Assembly: GCA_018268995.1 (NCBI GenBank)
Contig: JAFDVL010000011.1
Location: 1-64,000 of the forward strand
DNA: 64,000 nucleotides
Reading direction: 5' to 3'
Origin: Acidobacteriota bacterium
GTDB lineage: Bacteria; Acidobacteriota; Blastocatellia; RBC074
Under the pieces are notes generated by a model. It had not been told where the DNA came from, did no database searches, and worked only from the letters and a program-made list of their open reading frames with translations. The position numbers were made by a program, and so were the translations under genes. This document shows positions 27,527-35,898 of this stretch, one piece after another. Within the stretch, counting starts at the first letter, position 1, and every line of letters starts with the position of its first letter.

Positions 27527-28890
27527 AGCTTCAGATCGGGTTACTGTTCGTCTTGCTTGTTAGTGGCGCAACTTGTCTCACTGCCCAGAACTGGCCGCAA
27601 TTTCGCGGCACGAATGCCAATGGCATTGCTGAGGGCAAACCGACGCCGACCAAATGGGACGCCGAGAAAAATGAAAACCTCGCGTGGAAAGTCGAAATTC
27701 CTGGCCTTGCCCATTCCAGCCCGATTGTGTGGCAAGACAAACTCTTTGTAACGACTGCCGTCAGCAGCGATCCGAAATCCGTCTTTCGCTCTGGCCTTTA
27801 TGGCGATGTAGATTCCGCCGAAGACATGTCCAAACATTCTTGGAAGGTTTATTGCCTGGACAAAAAGACAGGCAAGATTTTGTGGCAGCAAATTGCATAC
27901 GAAGGCGCACCAAAAACAAAACGCCATATCAAATCCACATTTGCCAATTCGACTCCTGTCACGAATGGAAAATACGTTGTGGCTTTCTTTGGTTCCGAAG
28001 GACTGTATTGCTTTGACCTGAAAGGAAAGCTGAAATGGAAAGTGGATGTGGGAATCCTGAATGCAGGATGGTTTTTTGATCCTGATTACGAATGGGGCAC
28101 CGCCAGTTCGCCGATTATTTATAAAGACTTTGTGATCGTGCAATGCGACATCCAGAAAGGTTCCTTTATTGCGGCCTACAATTTGAAAGACGGCAAGCAG
28201 GTCTGGAAAACCTCACGCGAAGAAATCCCATCCTGGGGCACGCCAACCATCGTCGAAGGCAAATCGCGCGTTGAGTTGGTCACGAATGCCACCAAAGCCG
28301 CGCGCGGTTACGACCCGCTGACGGGCAAAGAACTCTGGAGGCTGAAAGGCAACCCTGAAATCACTTCGACCACGCCGATTGCTGCACACGATCTGATTTA
28401 CATTTGCAACAGTTACAAAGAGCGTTTCGTCGCTGCAATCAAACAAGGCGAAGCGAACGGCGACATCTCACTCAAAGCAGGCGAAAAAACGAACAGTGCG
28501 GTGATTTGGAGCCTGACCAACAGCGGCAGCTATCAGCCTTCGCCGCTGATTTATGGCGATCAAATGTACATTTGCAATAACAACGGCGCTCTCTCCGTTC
28601 ACAACGCGAAAACAGGCGAACGTCTTTACCAGGAACGGATCGGGCGCGACGGGGGCAGCTTCAGCGCGTCGCCAGTTGCGGCAGATGGCAAAATCTATTT
28701 TAGCGGCGAAGACGGTGATGTTTTTGTGATGAAAGCGGGCGCGAAGCCTGAACTACTCTCCAAGAATCCAATGGGCGAAGTGATGATGGCAACGCCTGCG
28801 ATCTCTGACGGTATGCTCTTTATTCGCGGGCAAAAACATTTATTTGCAATCGCAGAAAAATCTGCGCCGAAAGAAACTGCGGCCAAATAG
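27523..28890 (+). CDS. Exported PQQ-like beta-propeller protein coupled to an ankyrin gene
   Basis: 455 residues, starting within the ankyrin gene's stop (ATGA). The signal peptide (1-21) is followed by NWPQFRGTNANGIAEGKPTPTKWD. Blades include CLDKKTGKILWQ, AYNLKDGKQVWK, GYDPLTGKELWRL and HNAKTGERLYQE. It ends with SAPKETAAK. The GAGG-like site is inside the upstream gene (AAAGGAGATG). The lack of dehydrogenase catalytic residues argues against a genuine quinoprotein enzyme. It is closest in layout to the next two propellers on this strand. Confidence 0.87.
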   Translation: MKLQIGLLFVLLVSGATCLTAQNWPQFRGTNANGIAEGKPTPTKWDAEKNENLAWKVEIPGLAHSSPIVWQDKLFVTTAVSSDPKSVFRSGLYGDVDSAEDMSKHSWKVYCLDKKTGKILWQQIAYEGAPKTKRHIKSTFANSTPVTNGKYVVAFFGSEGLYCFDLKGKLKWKVDVGILNAGWFFDPDYEWGTASSPIIYKDFVIVQCDIQKGSFIAAYNLKDGKQVWKTSREEIPSWGTPTIVEGKSRVELVTNATKAARGYDPLTGKELWRLKGNPEITSTTPIAAHDLIYICNSYKERFVAAIKQGEANGDISLKAGEKTNSAVIWSLTNSGSYQPSPLIYGDQMYICNNNGALSVHNAKTGERLYQERIGRDGGSFSASPVAADGKIYFSGEDGDVFVMKAGAKPELLSKNPMGEVMMATPAISDGMLFIRGQKHLFAIAEKSAPKETAAK

Positions 28891-28951
28891 TCCGCATTTC
28901 GCACCACATTCACGAGTGTCATAATAATTTTTCCGACATACGAGGTTTTGC

Positions 28952-30322
28952 ATGAAAGTTACAATTAGCCTTCTCACAGCGGTGCTTGTGGCATTCGTTT
29001 TGTTTTCTTCTTTGACCAGCGCGGCAGGTGGCGATTCCAATTGGGCGCAGTGGCGCGGGCCGGATAGCCAGGGCATTTCCACCGAAAAGAATTTGCCAAC
29101 CGAATGGAGCAACACGAAAAATGTGCTTTGGAAAACACCGATTCCCGGACTTGGCTATTCGCAGCCGATCATTTGGGGCAACAGGGTTTTTCTGACAACA
29201 GCCATCGAGGCCGGTGCTGCGCCAGCAGACCACAAGCCACCCAAACATATGCTCGGCGACGAAGAGTACAAGCATCCTGATTGGGTTGGTTCGGACAAAT
29301 TGCACACCTTTAAAGTGCTGTGCCTCGACCGTGATTCCGGCAAAATTTTGTGGGAGCAGACAGCGTATACGGGTAAGGTCTACGATCATCGTCATCGGCG
29401 CGGCACTTATGCGGCTCCGACAGCCGTAACAGATGGCAAATACGTCATCACCTATTTCGGTTCCGAAGGCGTGTATGGCTATGACTTCAAGGGCAAGCTG
29501 CTTTGGAAAAATGACATCGGCGACATCAACACGTTCGGAATGGGCGTTGGCACTTCGCCTGTGCTCTATGAAAATCTGGTGATTTTTGTGGCCGACCAAA
29601 ATCTGGGCACGCCGAAAGATTCGTTTATGGTTGCGCTCGACAAAAAGACGGGCAAGGAAGTGTGGCGCATTGTGCGCCCGATTCAGGGCAGTTGGTCTAC
29701 GCCTGTTTTGGTCAAAACGGCTGGGCGAACCGAGTTAGTAACAAATGGCAATGAGTTCCTGATCGGCTATGATCCCAAAACCGGCAAAGAGCTCTGGCGC
29801 ACCACCGGGGTTAAGAGTCATGCGATTGCAACGCCTGTGATTAAAGGGGACATCGCCATTTTGTCTTCTGGCTATCCGACCAAAAAAGTGATCGCGGTCA
29901 AGCTTGGCGCTTCCGGTAATTTGGATGGAACCAGCAATGTGTTGTGGAGCTACAACAAAGGCACGGCGTATGTACCTTCACCGATTTTGTATGATGGATT
30001 GTTGTATCTGATGAGTGATGCGGGCGTGCTGACCTGTGTCGAACCGGAAACTGGCAAAATCGTGTACGAGGGTGGCCGCGTCCCTGTGGCTACGAAGTTT
30101 TACGGCGCGTCGCCCGTTGCGTTTGATGGCAAGATTTTGCTCACCAGTGATGACGGCGACACTTTCGTCATTAAAGCTGGAGCGAAGCACGAAGTCTTAG
30201 CCACAAACTCGCTGGGCGAATCGTGCCGCACTTCGATTGCAATTGCAGATGGCCGTTTGTTCATTCGCGGCGAAAAGCATTTGTACTGCATCAGCAACGG
30301 CGGCAAACTGGCCCGAAATTAA
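28952..30322 (+). CDS. Exported PQQ-like beta-propeller protein
   Basis: 456 residues with a signal peptide (1-25). The mature start is NWAQWRGPDSQGISTEKNLPTEWS. It contains HTFKVLCLDRDSGKILWEQ, followed by a TAYTGKVYDHRHRRGTYA segment that is nearly repeated in the 31450-32790 protein, so those two are recent paralogues. Further blades have ALDKKTGKEVWRI, GYDPKTGKELWRT and CVEPETGKIVYEG. It lies 61 bp after the preceding propeller and 30 bp before a DUF2889 gene. Confidence 0.87.
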   Translation: MKVTISLLTAVLVAFVLFSSLTSAAGGDSNWAQWRGPDSQGISTEKNLPTEWSNTKNVLWKTPIPGLGYSQPIIWGNRVFLTTAIEAGAAPADHKPPKHMLGDEEYKHPDWVGSDKLHTFKVLCLDRDSGKILWEQTAYTGKVYDHRHRRGTYAAPTAVTDGKYVITYFGSEGVYGYDFKGKLLWKNDIGDINTFGMGVGTSPVLYENLVIFVADQNLGTPKDSFMVALDKKTGKEVWRIVRPIQGSWSTPVLVKTAGRTELVTNGNEFLIGYDPKTGKELWRTTGVKSHAIATPVIKGDIAILSSGYPTKKVIAVKLGASGNLDGTSNVLWSYNKGTAYVPSPILYDGLLYLMSDAGVLTCVEPETGKIVYEGGRVPVATKFYGASPVAFDGKILLTSDDGDTFVIKAGAKHEVLATNSLGESCRTSIAIADGRLFIRGEKHLYCISNGGKLARN

Positions 30323-30352
30323 TTTCAAATTCGAGATTTGAGATTCTTCTAG

Positions 30353-31273
30353 ATGAGCATTCAATTCCCGCTGCCAATTCCGCCATCGGGTTATCAGCGA
30401 ATCTTTGCGGCAGAAATAGATTGTTTGTCCGCGAATGAGTTACTTGTTCGCGGACAATTTCATGATCATCGCATTGCGCTGGAACAGACCTGGAACGTAC
30501 GCACACCTGAGTATGAAGTGATTGCAGCAAGTGCCCGACAAGTCGAAGGCGACCCGCAATCCTTTGCGCCTGAACTTTGCGAACGCTATTCAAAAATTGC
30601 TGGCGTCCGTGTTGGGCGTGGCTTCACCAAACGCGTGCAGGAAGCATTGGGGAATTTGCCCGGATTGCAGGAACATTTGTTTTTCGCCATCGAAATGGCC
30701 CGCGTGGCACAGCAGGTTTATCAGTTCCCGCCCGGCTTTGAGGAACAATTTGTCCCCACATCAGACAACCCGACAGAGCAGGCCCGTGTGGCTTGGACGA
30801 AAGATCGGACGTATATGCCGGAGCTGGCGAATTCGTGTTTTACCTATCGGGATGAATCGGCGAACGTGTTTGCAGAGAGGGAAGTTCGTTGCGGTTTTGA
30901 AGGTAACTTAACGCGTCCGCAGCCGGGCGATAAACGCGTGTTCTGGCGCAAGAAGCAATTGGTCATTTCTTCGCTGCCGAATGGCGGATATCAATGCGAA
31001 AGCGCGATGCAGGATCGCATTCACGACATTCAAATCAGCTTTGCGATTGCACCTGACGGTGTAATTTCTCAGGCTCAAAGTCGCGGCGAACGACTGCCTT
31101 ACTATGGTATCTGCGAAGGCGCGCAGTTGCGGACTCCCGGACTAAACGGGCAACGCGTGACTGCCAGCTATGTAAAGCAATTTGCTGAACAAGTCGGCGG
31201 CGCTTCTGGTTGCACCCATTTGTTTGATCTTTCGATGGATTGCTTGCGGCTTTTTCAGATCGGTGCAGATTAA
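30353..31273 (+). CDS. DUF2889-family cytoplasmic protein
   Basis: 306 residues, with no signal peptide or membrane helix. The C-terminal region has the DUF2889 pattern: RIHDIQISFAIAPDGVISQAQSRGERLPYYGIC and GGASGCTHLFDLSMDCLR, where conserved Cys and His residues (GCTHL) look metal- or substrate-related. The N-terminal half (about 1-150) is unassigned. The function of the family is unknown; in proteobacteria it is sometimes encoded near polyketide or ester metabolism genes. Here it sits between propellers of exported type, an odd neighbour for a cytosolic protein. The gap before it contains a small TCAAAT/ATTTGA hairpin (about 30325-30342). Confidence 0.75.
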   Translation: MSIQFPLPIPPSGYQRIFAAEIDCLSANELLVRGQFHDHRIALEQTWNVRTPEYEVIAASARQVEGDPQSFAPELCERYSKIAGVRVGRGFTKRVQEALGNLPGLQEHLFFAIEMARVAQQVYQFPPGFEEQFVPTSDNPTEQARVAWTKDRTYMPELANSCFTYRDESANVFAEREVRCGFEGNLTRPQPGDKRVFWRKKQLVISSLPNGGYQCESAMQDRIHDIQISFAIAPDGVISQAQSRGERLPYYGICEGAQLRTPGLNGQRVTASYVKQFAEQVGGASGCTHLFDLSMDCLRLFQIGAD

Positions 31274-31365
31274 ATTGCCGCAACCTGCGAAATGAATCAA
31301 GATTTATTTTTCGCGGTTTTCAGGTAAGTGAAAACTGAGTGTCTCCTGAAAGCTAACAACTAACA

Positions 31366-31434
31366 AAGGTAGGATAGGCGTTTCGTCCGTCCTTATTTGA
31401 AATCTTCGGACGGGCAAAACGCCTATCTTACCTT
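31366..31434. repeat. Long inverted repeat in the gap before a propeller gene
   Basis: The left arm AAGGTAGGATAGGCG... (31366-31392) is matched by the right arm ...CGCCTATCTTACCTT (about 31405-31434), with GTCCGTCC pairing with GGACGGGC near a 12-base loop. It is a near-perfect 26-bp stem directly before the ATG at 31450 and could influence translation of that gene. Confidence 0.75.
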
Positions 31435-31449
31435 CTTTAAGGAGTATCC

Positions 31450-32790
31450 ATGAAAAGTTCGTTGTTAACTTTATGTTGTTTATTGATTGGTTTGGCCGTG
31501 CCTGGTGCCAAGCCGAAAGACCTGAATTGGTCGCAGTGGCGCGGGTCTGATGGATCAGGGGTTTCGACCGAAACTAATTTGCCGACAGATTGGCAGCCCG
31601 ACAAAAATATCAAATGGAAAACGCCGCTTGGCGGGCGGGGGCATTCATCGCCCATCGTTTGGGGCAATCGCATTTTTCTGACTTCTGACCTTGAAGGCGA
31701 AACTGTGCCGGGCGCGATGGCCGTGCCCCATAAGCTCGAAGGTCAGGACTTTGTACATCCTGATAGTGTGGGGGCAGATCGCAAACATACGTTCAAGGTA
31801 CTATGTCTGGATCGTGATTCCGGCAAACTGCTGTGGGAGCGCACGGCGTATGAAGGCACAGTCTATGACGCGCGTCATCGCAAAGGCGCGTATGCTTCGC
31901 CAACGCCGACGACCGATGGCGTCAATGTCTATGTGTGGTTTGGCGCAGAAGGCGAGGGATTGTATTGCTACGACTTCAAAGGCAATTTGAAATGGAAAAC
32001 CTCCGTCGGCAAGGTTGCCAACGTGGGCTTGGGACCGGGAACGTCGCCGCTGCTCTACGAAAACCTTGTGATTCTGCAATGCGACGAAGATAACGGCGAA
32101 AAGTCCTTCGTTGTCGGGATTGACAAAAAGACGGGCAAAGAAGCCTGGCGCACTCCACGCAAAGTCCAGGCTGGATGGTCTACGCCACTGCTTGTGAAAG
32201 CGCAGCAGCGTGCGGAACTGATTACCAGCGGATGGGAATTTATCATTTCTTACGATCCAAAAACCGGCAAAGAATTATGGCGGACGCAGGGACATGGCAG
32301 CTACACCGTACCTACACCGGTCACCGGATACGGCATGGTTTTCATTTCCGCAGGGTATCCTGTCAAAAAACTAATGGCCATTAAGCTTGGCGCCTCCGGT
32401 GACATCACCAATTCGCCGAGTATTGTGTGGACGTACAACAAAGGCACGGCATATGTTCCGTCTTCCATTTTATATGGCGAGTATTTGTATCAGCCCACAG
32501 ATCGCGGTGTGTTAACGTGCTTTGATGCCAAAACAGGCAAGGTTGTGTATGAAGGTGGGCGCTTGCCTGTTCCGGCAACGTTCACAGCTTCGCCCATTGC
32601 ATTTGACGGCAAGATTTTATTGACCAGTGAGGACGGCGACACATTCATTGTCAAAGCGGGCGCGAAGCACGAGGTGATTGCGACAAACTCTGTTGGCGAA
32701 CCGGTGTACGCTTCACCCGCTGTTGCCGACGGGATGATCTTCATTCGCGGCGATAAACATTTGTTCTGTATCAGCACAAAGAAAGGGTGA
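31450..32790 (+). CDS. Exported PQQ-like beta-propeller protein
   Basis: 446 residues. The signal peptide (about 1-20) is followed by NWSQWRGSDGSGVSTETNLPTDWQ. The segment HTFKVLCLDRDSGKLLWER and TAYEGTVYDARHRKGAYA duplicates the 28952-30322 protein. Blades include GIDKKTGKEAWRT, SYDPKTGKELWRT and CFDAKTGKVVYEG. AAGGAG is six bases before the ATG, just after a long hairpin. The following gene begins four bases after the stop. Confidence 0.87.
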   Translation: MKSSLLTLCCLLIGLAVPGAKPKDLNWSQWRGSDGSGVSTETNLPTDWQPDKNIKWKTPLGGRGHSSPIVWGNRIFLTSDLEGETVPGAMAVPHKLEGQDFVHPDSVGADRKHTFKVLCLDRDSGKLLWERTAYEGTVYDARHRKGAYASPTPTTDGVNVYVWFGAEGEGLYCYDFKGNLKWKTSVGKVANVGLGPGTSPLLYENLVILQCDEDNGEKSFVVGIDKKTGKEAWRTPRKVQAGWSTPLLVKAQQRAELITSGWEFIISYDPKTGKELWRTQGHGSYTVPTPVTGYGMVFISAGYPVKKLMAIKLGASGDITNSPSIVWTYNKGTAYVPSSILYGEYLYQPTDRGVLTCFDAKTGKVVYEGGRLPVPATFTASPIAFDGKILLTSEDGDTFIVKAGAKHEVIATNSVGEPVYASPAVADGMIFIRGDKHLFCISTKKG

Positions 32791-32794
32791 CAAG

Positions 32795-33295
32795 ATGAAG
32801 CAAGTAAAATTTTTTTTCATGCTGATGCTTCTTGGCAGCCTTTCGGTGCTGGGTTATGCCGTGACCAAACCGAACCTCAGTGGTACCTGGAAACTGGACA
32901 AAGATCGCAGCTTTAGCAATCCCGCCGGGCTGGATCAAATCATGACCATTGCTCACAACGGCGAAGAAGTGAAGCTGGATGCCAAAGTCACGGTGCAAGG
33001 CCGCGAAACGCAAGTGAACGAAACCTGGACATTGGATGGACAGGAACACGAATTCACGCCGCCCAATGCTGCTCCCGGCTCCACAGGCAAACGCAAAGCT
33101 TCGTGGCTGGCAGGTGATAAAGGGGTGCTAGTGATAGATGAATCGGTCATCAAAACACCGAATGGTGAAGTCAAACAACGAACCACACGCAAATATTCGC
33201 TTGCTGCCGATGGTGCGACGTTAACAGTGGATTACTTTATTGATCGCGGCGAACAGTCGTTTGAATCTAAGCGCGTGTTTGTGAAAGTTAAGTAG
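32795..33295 (+). CDS. Small secreted protein with NLSGTWKLD lipocalin-like motif
   Basis: 166 residues. Signal peptide 1-22, then NLSGTWKLDKDRSFSNPAGLDQIMTI and repeated strands such as ETQVNETWTLDGQEHEF and RTTRKYSLAADGATLTVDYFI, giving an eight- to ten-strand barrel reminiscent of bacterial lipocalin-like proteins. No cysteines. It follows the propeller by four bases, so is surely co-transcribed. The ligand is unknown. Confidence 0.78.
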   Translation: MKQVKFFFMLMLLGSLSVLGYAVTKPNLSGTWKLDKDRSFSNPAGLDQIMTIAHNGEEVKLDAKVTVQGRETQVNETWTLDGQEHEFTPPNAAPGSTGKRKASWLAGDKGVLVIDESVIKTPNGEVKQRTTRKYSLAADGATLTVDYFIDRGEQSFESKRVFVKVK

Positions 33296-33306
33296 TTGGG
33301 CTGGAA

Positions 33307-33933
33307 ATGGAAGCGGTAGTAGAACCTATAGCAAAAGCAAAACGGTGGCGACGATGGATCATTTTCGCCGCCGTTTTGTTGTGCCTGTATTTCTTCCTGC
33401 CCTTGATGTTGCATTTTTCCGCTTCACTACTAATTCGCCGCGATCCATTGCAACCTGCTGACATTGTTGTGGCGCTGGGCGGCGGTGTTCCCTGTATGCG
33501 TCAGGATTACGCGGTCGAGCTTTATCAACAAGGATTGGCCAAAAAAATCGTGATCAATGGGCTAGCTGCTGAATGGGGAACGGATACCGAAAAAACGGTC
33601 AGACAACATTTCATCAATTTAGGCGTGCCGGAATCTGATCTTGTTTTTGCAGGTGACACAGGAAATACACGCGCCGAAGCCGAACTGCTCGCGCACATGA
33701 TGCGAAAAAATGGCTGGAAGTCAGCCATCATCGTCACTGATCCCTATCACACGCGCCGCGCAACGTACACCTGTGAACGGGCTGCGTCGGATTTACAATT
33801 TTTGGCTGCCCCGGTATCTGAAAAGATGAGCTTATGGAAACAAGAACGATGGTGGACGCGGCGGGGCGATGTGTGGCTGACCATTCGTGAGTTCGTCGCC
33901 TGGGGAAATACACTTGTGGGAGGGTTACGGTGA
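33307..33933 (+). CDS. YdcF/ElyC-type DUF218 membrane protein
   Basis: 208 residues. One helix near the N-terminus (about 15-36), then the DUF218 domain: ADIVVALGGGVPCMRQDYAVELYQQG, KIVINGLAAEWG, ARAEAELLAHMMRKNGWKSAIIVTDPYHTRRA. Family members ElyC and SanA affect envelope integrity and peptidoglycan/lipid-carrier handling; the precise reaction is unsettled. The stop overlaps the next gene's GTG start as GTGA. Confidence 0.85.
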   Translation: MEAVVEPIAKAKRWRRWIIFAAVLLCLYFFLPLMLHFSASLLIRRDPLQPADIVVALGGGVPCMRQDYAVELYQQGLAKKIVINGLAAEWGTDTEKTVRQHFINLGVPESDLVFAGDTGNTRAEAELLAHMMRKNGWKSAIIVTDPYHTRRATYTCERAASDLQFLAAPVSEKMSLWKQERWWTRRGDVWLTIREFVAWGNTLVGGLR

Positions 33934-34547
33934 AAACATGGATTCAATCACGGCGCTTTCGCTGGGCAATTGCGTCATTCCTGGCGTTGACGCTTCTCGT
34001 GGGAATTACTTTTTTCTCCCTGCCGTGGATTCTGATTTCTCCGGCAGAATCAGCTTCCGCTGACGTCATTTTGCACTATGCGATTGCCTACAACACGGGT
34101 GTGGATGAGTACGTCGCACAGCTTTACCGCCAACAACGCGGCAAAAAAATTGTATGTATCAGCAAGGCGTCCTTATGTGACATCTATCCTGCCGACTATA
34201 CGCGACAACACCTGATCGAATTGGGCGTTCCGGCAGAAGACGTGATGGTCATGCATTTACCAAATTATGATTGCCTGGCACAGGTATTGCCGCGCTTCAC
34301 CGAGAAAACAAAGGCGCAGGGCTGGCAGCGGGCATTGTTAGTTATTCGTCCGTCCTTCAGCCGTTTTGAAGGGAATCTGGCGAAGAGATATTTCAACAAA
34401 GAAGGACTTGGATTAGCCGTGACCTATTCGCCCGACGAGGAACAAAAATTTAATGCGCGCTGGTGGGCAGATCATAGAACTGCTCAGCTGACGGTTGAAT
34501 CAGCTATCAACTCCGCGCTGGATCAGCTCTATCCCGAATGCCGCTAG
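33930..34547 (+). CDS. Divergent YdcF/DUF218-like membrane protein
   Basis: 205 residues from GTG 33930 with GGAGG about eight bases upstream, overlapping the preceding gene by four bases. A helix (about 14-32) is followed by a domain aligning with the upstream protein (SADVILHYAIAYNTGVDEYVAQLYRQQRGKKIVCI, then QGWQRALLVIRPSFSRF), but the glycine-rich GGG signature and the DPYHTRR motif are missing, so it is probably a non-catalytic paralogue. The 3' end overlaps the convergent PhyH gene by 41 bp. Confidence 0.72.
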   Translation: MKTWIQSRRFRWAIASFLALTLLVGITFFSLPWILISPAESASADVILHYAIAYNTGVDEYVAQLYRQQRGKKIVCISKASLCDIYPADYTRQHLIELGVPAEDVMVMHLPNYDCLAQVLPRFTEKTKAQGWQRALLVIRPSFSRFEGNLAKRYFNKEGLGLAVTYSPDEEQKFNARWWADHRTAQLTVESAINSALDQLYPECR

Positions 34548-35337
34548 GTGATAATTCAAGTCCTAAGCGAATCGCGATTTCAACCGGAGAATAGCTACTA
34601 TCTGCGCGATGCAGTTGCACAGGTTCTGCCGGATAAAGCGGTGGTTGCGCCATAAAACGCGGATTTTTGCCGTGATGCATTTGAGCAGCATGAATCAGAA
34701 ATGGATGGCAAAGATAAACCGTCCCGACTTCTCCCGTCGCCAATACCACTGGGCGATTTGCTGTCACGTCCAGTTTTTGACCTAACTCCAGATAGGACAA
34801 TCCTTCCTCTCCTGCTGGTTCCAACAAGTGCGGGACATCCAGATGCGAACCAACTCGAATCCGTGTCGGGGCATCGTCTTCCCCTACGTCAGAGAACAGG
34901 AATAGCATCAACAACGCGCGTCCTTTCGATTGCCAATTCAAGCGCCACGAACCGTCCTCGCCCGCAAAGCTTGCTTCGGCGTGCCATCCCGTATCACCCG
35001 GATCATCAGGATGCGGAAAGCGAATCGGAAACGTGCCGAGACTGGCGCGCGGTTCCCAACGCCCTGCACCCACCAGCTGATCAAACGCAGCGTGCAACAC
35101 AGGCATATTGACCGCCTGCCGAAACGGTTCTTGCGCATATCCACCGAGCCGAATCACAGGCTGCGTCCAGGTCGCCGGATCGTGCGGATCACAGCCCGTT
35201 TCACGCCATAAGATTTCGCGCCCTTCATCAGCTAAGGCACGCGGAAAGGCATTGTCGAGCCGGATAAAACCGTCCGTGATGAATTGCTGGATTTGCTCTT
35301 TACTGAGGGCAGAAATCGTTTGGTGATGAATATTCAT
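34507..35337 (-). CDS. Phytanoyl-CoA dioxygenase (PhyH)-family protein
   Basis: 276 residues. ALSKEQIQQFITDGFIRLDNAFP starts the fold; TGWHAEASF carries a His-x-Glu candidate for the iron-binding facial triad, with the distal His in VYLCHPFLIHAAQ. The Fe(II)/2-oxoglutarate oxygenase family hydroxylates diverse small molecules; an Asp in the HxD motif is more usual, so His-x-Glu weakens the prediction of activity. The gene is convergent with, and overlaps by 41 bp, the YdcF-like gene. It diverges from the fulvocin-like cluster. Confidence 0.82.
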   Translation of the reverse strand: MNIHHQTISALSKEQIQQFITDGFIRLDNAFPRALADEGREILWRETGCDPHDPATWTQPVIRLGGYAQEPFRQAVNMPVLHAAFDQLVGAGRWEPRASLGTFPIRFPHPDDPGDTGWHAEASFAGEDGSWRLNWQSKGRALLMLFLFSDVGEDDAPTRIRVGSHLDVPHLLEPAGEEGLSYLELGQKLDVTANRPVVLATGEVGTVYLCHPFLIHAAQMHHGKNPRFMAQPPLYPAEPVQLHRADSSYSPVEIAIRLGLELSPSGIRDRADPARS

Positions 35338-35423
35338 GCGGTGTCAATTTTACACTCGCGAAAGAAAACCGTCAGCCTCATTGTACGCTTCGATTAGGCA
35401 AAGCCTCGCCCGGAACCCCTGTC

Positions 35424-35452
35424 TTGACATTCCCCCCCCCGGCAACTACAGT
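35424..35452 (+). promoter_or_regulatory. Promoter with a nine-C tract in the spacer
   Basis: TTGACA (35424-35429) is a perfect -35 match and TACAGT (35447-35452) a 4/6 -10 match, separated by exactly 17 bases that include nine consecutive C residues (35432-35440). Homopolymer runs between -35 and -10 cause phase variation in other bacteria, because slippage changes the spacing. It would start a leader of about 190 nt before the helix-turn-helix gene. Confidence 0.5.
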
Positions 35453-35497
35453 GCCACAAGTTCTACTGCAAGCTAAAAAGGTTGGTTCTGGACAAAA

Positions 35498-35531
35498 GTT
35501 GTTGGGATTGCTCAGTCTGATTCCCAACAAC
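35498..35531 (+). other. Leader hairpin upstream of the helix-turn-helix gene
   Basis: GTTGTTGGGA pairs perfectly with TCCCAACAAC around a 14-base loop. No T-run follows, so it is more likely an RNA structure or protein-binding site than a terminator. Confidence 0.45.
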
Positions 35532-35649
35532 AATGGATTGGTTTTCAGCCCACTCAGCGTAAGCCAGCACTTGTCCGACACTTTGCCCTTCAAGATTGGC
35601 AAATGCCGAAAGCATTTGTTTGTACGGGTGTATTCATTTGGAGGATGCG

Positions 35650-35877
35650 ATGGGTTCATATACGAAGGAAGAGTTACTTCCCTTTTATCTTGAAAAGACC
35701 GCAGAGCAACGAAATAAGCTGTTTGCAGACACAGCCCGCACAGCCGAGATTTTTGGCGTGTCACAGCGCACGATTCAAAACTGGATCGAGTTAGGCTGGA
35801 TTCAGGCCATCAAGATTGGCAAAAAACATCAGGTCTATTTGAACTCGGTGACAGAATATATCAAGCGCGAGAACTAA
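35650..35877 (+). CDS. Small helix-turn-helix (excisionase/MerR-like) DNA-binding protein
   Basis: 75 residues from ATG 35650 with GGAGG seven bases upstream. After a short helical start (YTKEELLPFYLEKTAEQRNKLF) the winged-helix-like domain reads TARTAEIFGVSQRTIQNWIE (HTH) and AIKIGKKHQVYLNSVTEYIK, as in the excisionase-type HTH family. It probably regulates the neighbouring cysteine-rich gene or itself. The following 150 bp contain tandem TATTTCGCG and CATTCGCGC pairs (35899-35953) that may be regulatory or just repeats. Confidence 0.75.
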   Translation: MGSYTKEELLPFYLEKTAEQRNKLFADTARTAEIFGVSQRTIQNWIELGWIQAIKIGKKHQVYLNSVTEYIKREN

Positions 35878-35898
35878 AATAAGGGAATTAATGCCATT

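Larger units (their letters stand above)
35338..35649. other. Divergent intergenic region of about 310 bp
   Basis: Contains the poly-C promoter and leader hairpin listed separately. A TTG-initiated 89-codon frame over this region has no support. Confidence 0.6.

Noticed and set aside
7086..32790. True PQQ-dependent dehydrogenases or BamB for the propeller proteins.
   Set aside because: No quinoprotein active-site motifs, short chains, no lipobox, and far too many copies for BamB.
35424..35693. 89-codon frame over the poly-C promoter.
   Set aside because: TTG start is the -35 hexamer itself; the 35650 HTH frame has GGAGG and a recognisable domain.
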